DNA from: Lapidilactobacillus achengensis
GTDB lineage: Bacteria; Bacillota; Bacilli; Lactobacillales; Lactobacillaceae
Assembly (NCBI RefSeq): GCF_003946655.1
Contig: NZ_RHOV01000022.1
Coordinates: 1 to 36,772, forward strand
Direction: 5' to 3'
Length of the DNA: 36,772 nt
Under the pieces are notes generated by a model that searched no databases, was not told where the DNA came from, and was given only the letters and a program-made list of their open reading frames with translations. Both the position numbers and the translations under genes were made by a program. Shown piece after piece: positions 32,402 to 36,772 of the stretch; within the stretch, counting starts at the first letter, position 1; the number at the start of each line of letters is the position of its first letter.

Positions 32402-33682
32402 CTACTTGCTTTGGTCGGCGTAGTCGCTCTTTTTTGATTTCTCACGTTGCTTTGAATCGGTCATAACACCGTTGCGTTGGTGCTGAGAATGGTGGATCAC
32501 GTCCCAGTGGCGTTGCGTCAACTTACCACTGTCGATGATGGCTTTGAGTTCGTTTGTGTTATTGTACTGGTCAATCAACTGCAACATCTTGAGTGAGGGT
32601 GCGACTTGCTTTCTCAACCACCGCGTAATATGGTCATAGTTTAACGGTTCTGGATTAGTGGAAAGTCGCAGCTTATCCCGATTGTTACCGATGAACGCCG
32701 CCCAACGAGGATCTAACACCCACTCACTTCTGGGTTTATGACTTGGCGTCAAGAAACGCAGATACTGATTGATGATGCCGAACACGACTTGTTCGGGATC
32801 GCGCGTCGCCAATAGATGTTCAACCGCTGTGGCGGCACGTTCGCGGCGTAGCCGCACTTCAAAGCGAGTACGGATCGGTTGATCTTCAATGGCGATTTCT
32901 GGGTGTTTCTGATGTTGCTCAAATGCCTTGTCGTAGATACAGAAATTGACTTCGCTTTGTGGCGAACCAAGGTACAAGGTGCGCCCAGAGGCGTGCCACT
33001 GTTTGGTGCGGTTGTCCCTGAACCCGCGAAAGCGTGAGCTGAATTCATCATGGTCGCACTTCTCAATTAGTGTTGGCACATCTAGTAATCCGTTGCGGTC
33101 GTTGATGGCTAAATCAAGTCGGGTGAAGTGGCAATCCAGTTTGAGACAAGTTTCGAGAAAAGCGTACCAAGTTCGATGTTGCGATTGCAGATACGATTCG
33201 ACGTAGCGACAACCTTGACCTTTCAGCTCAATCATTGTGCCACTGTCGTCTTTCGGGTTGTAATCTTCGGCATCCACATCTTGGTAAGGTGATAACATCA
33301 TCTTGATCTCACCGCATGTTAAGGTTGCTGAATAGCCGTAGTGAGCGCCGTCGTGGAGATTGAAATGGATCGGGCTGATTTGGAACAGTTCGTTAATCAA
33401 CTCTTCGTAGTCGTGCGTCTTGAAGGTGACGCTGAGATAGTCGATACAGACGTCCAGATTATTCTGACCGGTCAACGCACGCAACGCCAACGTCAGTTCT
33501 AATCGGGCTTTATCGTTGAGCGGCTTCTTGCGACCCAGCAGTTGATTCAGGTGTGACCGGCTGTAATTAGCCATGTCTGCGAGCTGACCTTGAGTAATAT
33601 TGTTATCGCGCATTTCGTCGTGGACTTGATCAAGCCAATCTTTGTTGGTCATGCCGCCAATTAAGTTTAAGTCTTTGAGCAT
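32402..33682 (-). CDS. Rep_trans/MobT-type relaxase with N-terminal HTH
   Basis: 426 residues from an ATG with AAAGGAG 6 bp upstream. Residues ~15-60 form a helix-turn-helix (NNITQGQLADMANYSRSHLN). Then follows the rolling-circle initiator fold of the Rep_trans family (about 78-350) with LDVCIDYLSVTF, HFTRLDLAINDR and RFEVRLRRERAA. Tn916 Orf20 and ICEBs1 NicK belong here. The protein nicks oriT and starts both transfer and rolling-circle replication. A matching oriT-like sequence lies about 110 bp upstream. The charged C-terminus is variable. Confidence 0.9.
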   Translation of the reverse strand: MLKDLNLIGGMTNKDWLDQVHDEMRDNNITQGQLADMANYSRSHLNQLLGRKKPLNDKARLELTLALRALTGQNNLDVCIDYLSVTFKTHDYEELINELFQISPIHFNLHDGAHYGYSATLTCGEIKMMLSPYQDVDAEDYNPKDDSGTMIELKGQGCRYVESYLQSQHRTWYAFLETCLKLDCHFTRLDLAINDRNGLLDVPTLIEKCDHDEFSSRFRGFRDNRTKQWHASGRTLYLGSPQSEVNFCIYDKAFEQHQKHPEIAIEDQPIRTRFEVRLRRERAATAVEHLLATRDPEQVVFGIINQYLRFLTPSHKPRSEWVLDPRWAAFIGNNRDKLRLSTNPEPLNYDHITRWLRKQVAPSLKMLQLIDQYNNTNELKAIIDSGKLTQRHWDVIHHSQHQRNGVMTDSKQREKSKKSDYADQSK

Positions 33683-33789
33683 GTTAGCTCCTTTCCAAGC
33701 GTCCTAACAGCAATTCGGCGTTTTACCTATACGGTAAGGCCGTGCCACAGGCGCTTTATGCCTACCGTCGGATTTCTTGTTACTTGTAT

Positions 33790-33891
33790 TTGCCCCCCTA
33801 TTAGACACTGGGGGCTGATGGCGGTCGGCTAACGCCGACCGCCGCCGCTCGCGCTAGCGGCTTTCGCGCTGCACGCCGCGCACGGCGGCAA
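33790..33891 (-). other. oriT: Candidate oriT and stem-loop region
   Basis: A CCCCCC/GGGGG inverted repeat (33793-33814) reads CTAATAGGGGGG on the minus strand, close to the CTAACAGGGGGG nick region I recall for Tn916/ICEBs1-type origins. A perfect 10-bp hairpin GGCGGTCGGC/GCCGACCGCC (33820-33843) and GCCGCT/AGCGGC (33844-33861) follow. Position upstream of the relaxase gene fits. The exact nick site is inferred. Confidence 0.65.
33829..33891 (-). CDS. Possible 20-residue leader peptide
   Basis: A perfect GGAGG, 5 bp before a TTG, opens a 20-codon frame LPPCAACSAKAASASGGGRR then stop. It overlaps the GC-rich hairpins of the oriT region. It may be translated as a leader controlling the relaxase transcript, or the ribosome site may be incidental. 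Confidence 0.35.
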   Translation of the reverse strand: MPPCAACSAKAASASGGGRR

Positions 33892-34532
33892 GGCTACCTC
33901 CTTTCAAAAAGATTTGAGAACTTTTGCTCTCACCATATACAGACAGCTTTTACAGCGTATTTGAAACCAAAGCTCTGAAATGTAATGGTTTCCTAATATT
34001 TAAGGCACTTTATGCTCCTCAAAAATTCTGAGCCTCCACTAATCACCAAGTCACTAACCGTCTTTGTAGAACACCTCGTAAGCAATTCCGATTTATGCCA
34101 ATTCAAATTTCTGCTTACATATACACGGAATGTAAGTCCTATAACGCATTCGAAGTGAATAACATGGATTAAAAGGCTTTATTACTACCACTTTTCGTAA
34201 CAAGTGCTCGGCGTTCTTTATCTGCTCTAGTCAGTGCCAGAGATTCGGATCACGGATTTGACGCTGTTGAGGTCAACCTAGGTCCGTTCAAGTTCAGACT
34301 ATTAAGGATTTGGCAAGCATATGGAAGACCCGCTATTTGTATTGTGAGGCCCAATGTAAGGCAATTAAGGTATGACGCCACAACTACTTGTTGCCGGAAA
34401 TTCGAAGCCTTCTGAAATCTTCTTATTGATTTAATTTCCAAGCTAGTTGTTTGGGTGTTGACGAAATATCGCCTTGACTAAATAAGCCAATCAGGATATT
34501 CCTAACTCACTAAAAGAAAGAGACGAAGTATA
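33892..34532. other. Gene-free stretch with the right end of the mobile element
   Basis: About 640 bp, AT-rich to 34200. A 63-codon minus-strand frame near 34250-34441 has no ribosome site or domain and is not called. The attR of the mobile element should lie here, but no direct repeat with 30782-30930 was recognised. Confidence 0.4.
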
Positions 34533-34697
34533 ATGACTAAAATTACGATTTGTGGAAAAGGGAACATGGAGCAAGCAATCGGTAATGCCTTTATATCGGT
34601 GGACAACGCTGTCAACTACATTGATGTTGGGGATTCGGACGACAATATCGGTGATATTGTCGCAAACTGGGCAACAAAGCGAAGCAGTAACAGATGA
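34533..34697 (+). pseudogene. 5' end of an NADP-binding (F420-dependent reductase-like) oxidoreductase gene
   Basis: The frame starts MTKITICGKGNMEQAIG, clearly the Rossmann N-terminus of the NADPH-dependent F420 reductase-like family (usual GKGNMG(Q/R)AIG; here the Gly is Glu). It continues to GDIVANW and stops at 34695-34697 after 54 codons. From about 34663 the sequence belongs to the IS66 transposase in another frame. The rest of the gene (~150 codons) is absent from the window. Confidence 0.75.
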
Positions 34698-36000
34698 TGA
34701 ACCGCAGCAGCTAAGAAAGCCGAAATCTACTCGGCAGCAGTTGTTGGCGAATGATCTACCGGTAAGAACCACCTTTGTTTCCAAAACCGATGAACACAGT
34801 GAACATGGTCATGAATTGAAATTGCTAGGCACTCACTTTGTTCGCGAGGTCGTTCATCGAATCCCAGGGCGTTTGTTTGTCGAGAAAATCTATGAGAAGA
34901 CCTACAAGTGCTCGACTTGCGAACTTGAAGATGGATGTAGTCATATCTATCGTGGTAACGCGCCGAAGGCATTAATTGCCCACAGCATTGCGACGCCTTC
35001 GTTGATCGCGTCGATTTTGCATCAAAAATGCATTCTCGGGACACCGCTCTATCGCCAATTAAAGGATTGGCAGCGTGCAGGCGTCTTATTAAGTGAGACC
35101 ACAATCTCAAATTGGGTCATCAAGTGTGCCGAGTTAGTGAAGCCAGTTTATGACCTGATGCGTAGCCACTTGATGAGCCAAGGTTTTCTCCAAGGCGATG
35201 AGACCCCTTATCAGGTACTTCAAGAGCCTGGCAAGTCGGCGCAGAGCAAGTCGTATATTTGGGTAGCCCGTAGTATCACGCGGTGCGAAACGCCAGTCGT
35301 CATGTATGCCTATGCGAATACTCGCTCCGGGAAATTCGCTCAGAACTTATACAGTGGCTTTCCTGGTGTCCTACAATGCGACGGCTACGCCGGCTACAAT
35401 CTTCTGGGTGATTCAATCACTCGCGTTGGTTGTTGGGCGCATGTACGGCGTAAGTTCTTCGATGATTTCAAGAACACTAAGAAGATGACGCTGGGCTTGA
35501 AGCTACTCAATCAGATGTTTGAACTCGAACGGAATTGGGCAGGCTTAGATAGCGCATCACGCCTGGAAAAGCGTCAAGTGGTGCTTAAACCGTTGATCGA
35601 GCACTTTTGGGAGTGGTGTGATCATGTCGAGACTTTACCAAAAGATCGTCTAGGTAAAGCATTGGCGTATGCGCAGGGGCAACGTGTCGCATTAAATCGC
35701 GTCTTAGAATTTGGGGAAATCGATTTAAGTAATAACGCTTCTGAGCGCAACATGAAGAGTTATGTGATTGGCGGGAAAAACTGGCTGTTTAGCACTAGTC
35801 CAAAAGGTGCCGAAGCCAACGCCATCTGGATGACCGTGGTTGAAACCGCGAAAGCCAATGGGATCGATCCGCGGAACTACATCACACAACTGTTAGAGAT
35901 TGTCTCACAGCTACCAACATTCGCAAAAACGGAATCGTTGGAGGCGTGTTTGCCATGGAATTTAAAGACTAACAGTTCAAACGTAGAATCAATCGTTTAA
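34663..36000 (+). pseudogene. IS66-family transposase (TnpC), N-terminally truncated
   Basis: About 445 residues of IS66 TnpC; the frame is artificially extended upstream to an ATG at 34552. Zinc-finger-like YKCSTCELEDGC, the DDE residues in QGDETPYQVL, LQCDGYAGY and NNASERNMKSYVIGGKNWLF, and the C-terminal IS66_C region are intact. The N-terminal coiled-coil/leucine-zipper part and the companion tnpA and tnpB genes are missing, so the copy is probably inactive alone. Confidence 0.9.
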
Positions 36001-36010
36001 AGAATACGAA

Positions 36011-36048
36011 GGCCCGCAATCTCAAAAGACGAGATTGCGGGCCTATTT
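36011..36048 (+). terminator. Terminator of the IS66 transposase
   Basis: Perfect 13-bp stem GGCCCGCAATCTC/GAGATTGCGGGCC with a 7-nt loop, followed by TATTTC, 10 bp after the stop codon. A decayed copy of this stem occurs near 36198-36228. Confidence 0.8.
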
Positions 36049-36195
36049 CAGCGGTCGATTACTAGGTGCCTACCTTACGAGCGGGATTCATATGCGGTCA
36101 GTTATTGGGTGCTTACGAATGAAAGGGCATAAGAAAAGCACCTAGACCAGTTAAGGCCCAAGTGCTTCATAAAAAAATTATCAACTCTACTTGAC

Positions 36196-36262
36196 GAAGA
36201 GCCACAATCTCAAAAAACAAGTTTGTGGGGTTCCTTCGTATGGTCGAATATTAGGTGATTAC
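36196..36262. repeat. Decayed second IS66 right end
   Basis: The segment (AGCCACAATCTCAAAAAAC..., ending GGTCGAATATTAGGTGATTAC) aligns along its length with 36011-36072, which carries the transposase terminator and a GGTCGATTACTAGGTGCCTAC terminal motif. A third motif, GGTCAGTTATTGGGTGCTTAC, is at 36096-36116. Confidence 0.55.
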
Positions 36263-36361
36263 TAATTGTTAGCGGTTTACTGACGCTCTAAAAATTTGAG
36301 TCGCAGTTCTTTTACTTCACTAAAACAATCCTTCAGCACCAGAGGCCCTTATTTTCTATCT

Positions 36362-36772
36362 CTACTGGCGTTCTCGTCTGTAAAGATTGAAAAGACTGTA
36401 GGTGAACATACTGAGCAACAAAGCCACTCCCATCAGTGTCGTTACTAAACTATTGCCATCTCCTGTAGCAGGCATGTTTTGGTCGCCTTTGTGCTTATCG
36501 TTGTTACTTTGTGATGAACTCTTCTTAAAATTCTTAGCCGTAACTACAGACTGTTTGCCACTAACTTGTAGGTCGATAGTAAATGAAAGCTTACCATCAT
36601 TCAATTCATAACCAGCAGGGGCAGCAGTTTCAACAAAGTAGTAGTCGCCTGGCTTCAGGTCATCAACCTTAATCTGACCCTTGGCATCGGTGGTCAAGCC
36701 ACTAGCAACCTTCGTCCCGTCCTTCTTATGAAGATCAAACACAGCGCCCGCCAGGGCTTTACCTGTATCACC
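36362..36772 (-). CDS. LPXTG-type surface protein with Cna_B/SpaA domain (partial)
   Basis: 137 C-terminal codons; the gene continues beyond the window. A prealbumin-like Cna_B/SpaA repeat (GKALAGAVFDLHKKDG to GYELNDGKLSFTID) has the conserved ending ETAAPAGYEL, whose glutamate can form an isopeptide bond. A Ser/Asn/Lys-rich linker, the sortase signal MPATGDG (a variant of LPxTG), a hydrophobic helix and the tail YRRERQ follow. It is a wall-anchored adhesin or pilus subunit. The stop lies ~245 bp from the IS66 right end. Confidence 0.9.
   Translation of the reverse strand, partial: GDTGKALAGAVFDLHKKDGTKVASGLTTDAKGQIKVDDLKPGDYYFVETAAPAGYELNDGKLSFTIDLQVSGKQSVVTAKNFKKSSSQSNNDKHKGDQNMPATGDGNSLVTTLMGVALLLSMFTYSLFNLYRRERQ

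Larger units (their letters stand above)
30931..33891. mobile_element. Integrative mobilizable element of MobT type (ends not fixed)
   Basis: Compact module int-DUF3173-MobT/Rep_trans relaxase-oriT on the minus strand. There are no conjugation genes (no TcpA/FtsK coupling protein, no VirB4), so it would depend on a helper ICE. The right end lies somewhere in 33892-34532; no cargo is recognised. Confidence 0.75.
34663..36116 (+). mobile_element. Left-truncated IS66-family element
   Basis: It runs from the junction with the oxidoreductase remnant to a right terminal repeat ending GGGTGCTTAC (36107-36116), whose complement GTAAGCACCC fits IS66 ends. No left terminal repeat is present. Confidence 0.7.

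Noticed and set aside
34250-34441. 63-codon minus-strand frame
   Set aside because: No ribosome site or domain; composition is like the surrounding non-coding DNA.

Overview
The window is the replication-origin region of a low-GC Gram-positive chromosome, most likely a member of the Lactobacillaceae. The evidence is the gene order recF-yaaA-dnaN-dnaA-oriC-rpmH-rnpA-yidC-jag...mnmE-mnmG, protein sequences of lactobacillar type, a sortase-anchored Cna_B protein with an MPATG signal, and an IS66 element. No rRNA, tRNA or CRISPR array was found. The genus cannot be fixed from sequence alone.

Layout. 1-5134: recF, yaaA, dnaN and dnaA run leftward from the origin. 5203-5504: DnaA-box cluster upstream of dnaA. 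A second box cluster with an AT-rich, DnaA-trio-like tract lies between dnaA and dnaN (3281-3460), so the origin looks bipartite. 5643-8710: a small membrane protein, then rpmH, rnpA, yidC and jag run rightward. 8711-18900: about 10 kb of accessory DNA separates jag from mnmE, which are normally close. It holds an ABC-FtsX-type transporter, a second ABC operon cut at its 5' end by a deletion or rearrangement against a 5'-truncated ABC exporter, gene fragments, a BlaI/M56-protease/secreted-peptide operon, a membrane protein behind an operator-like palindrome, and a 35-residue hydrophobic peptide between convergent promoters. 19009-22314: mnmE-mnmG. 22476-28445: a small membrane protein, a glycerophosphodiester phosphodiesterase, a ClC antiporter and an ABC exporter, separated by repeat-rich spacers. 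28923-30781: a truncated flavin oxidoreductase, an unidentified remnant and a membrane-bound XRE regulator. 30931-33891: an integrative mobilizable element (integrase, DUF3173, MobT/Rep_trans relaxase, oriT). 34533-36116: an IS66 element fused to the 5' end of an NADP-binding oxidoreductase gene. 36362-end: C-terminus of a surface adhesin or pilin.

The most unusual signal is a dispersed, non-coding, 113-114 bp element (here family B). It has four complete copies (3557-3669, 3681-3794, 26410-26523, 26537-26650) plus right-half remnants. It folds into a long multi-stem hairpin in which nearly every stem carries compensatory substitutions between copies, while internal-loop bases stay constant. 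Two copies lie in tandem directly behind the dnaA stop codon, inside the dnaA-dnaN part of the origin. A second structured family (A) lies next to B copies or fragments at two of its sites. Several other spacers hold degenerate 14- or 15-bp tandem arrays, so non-coding repeat structure is unusually rich here.
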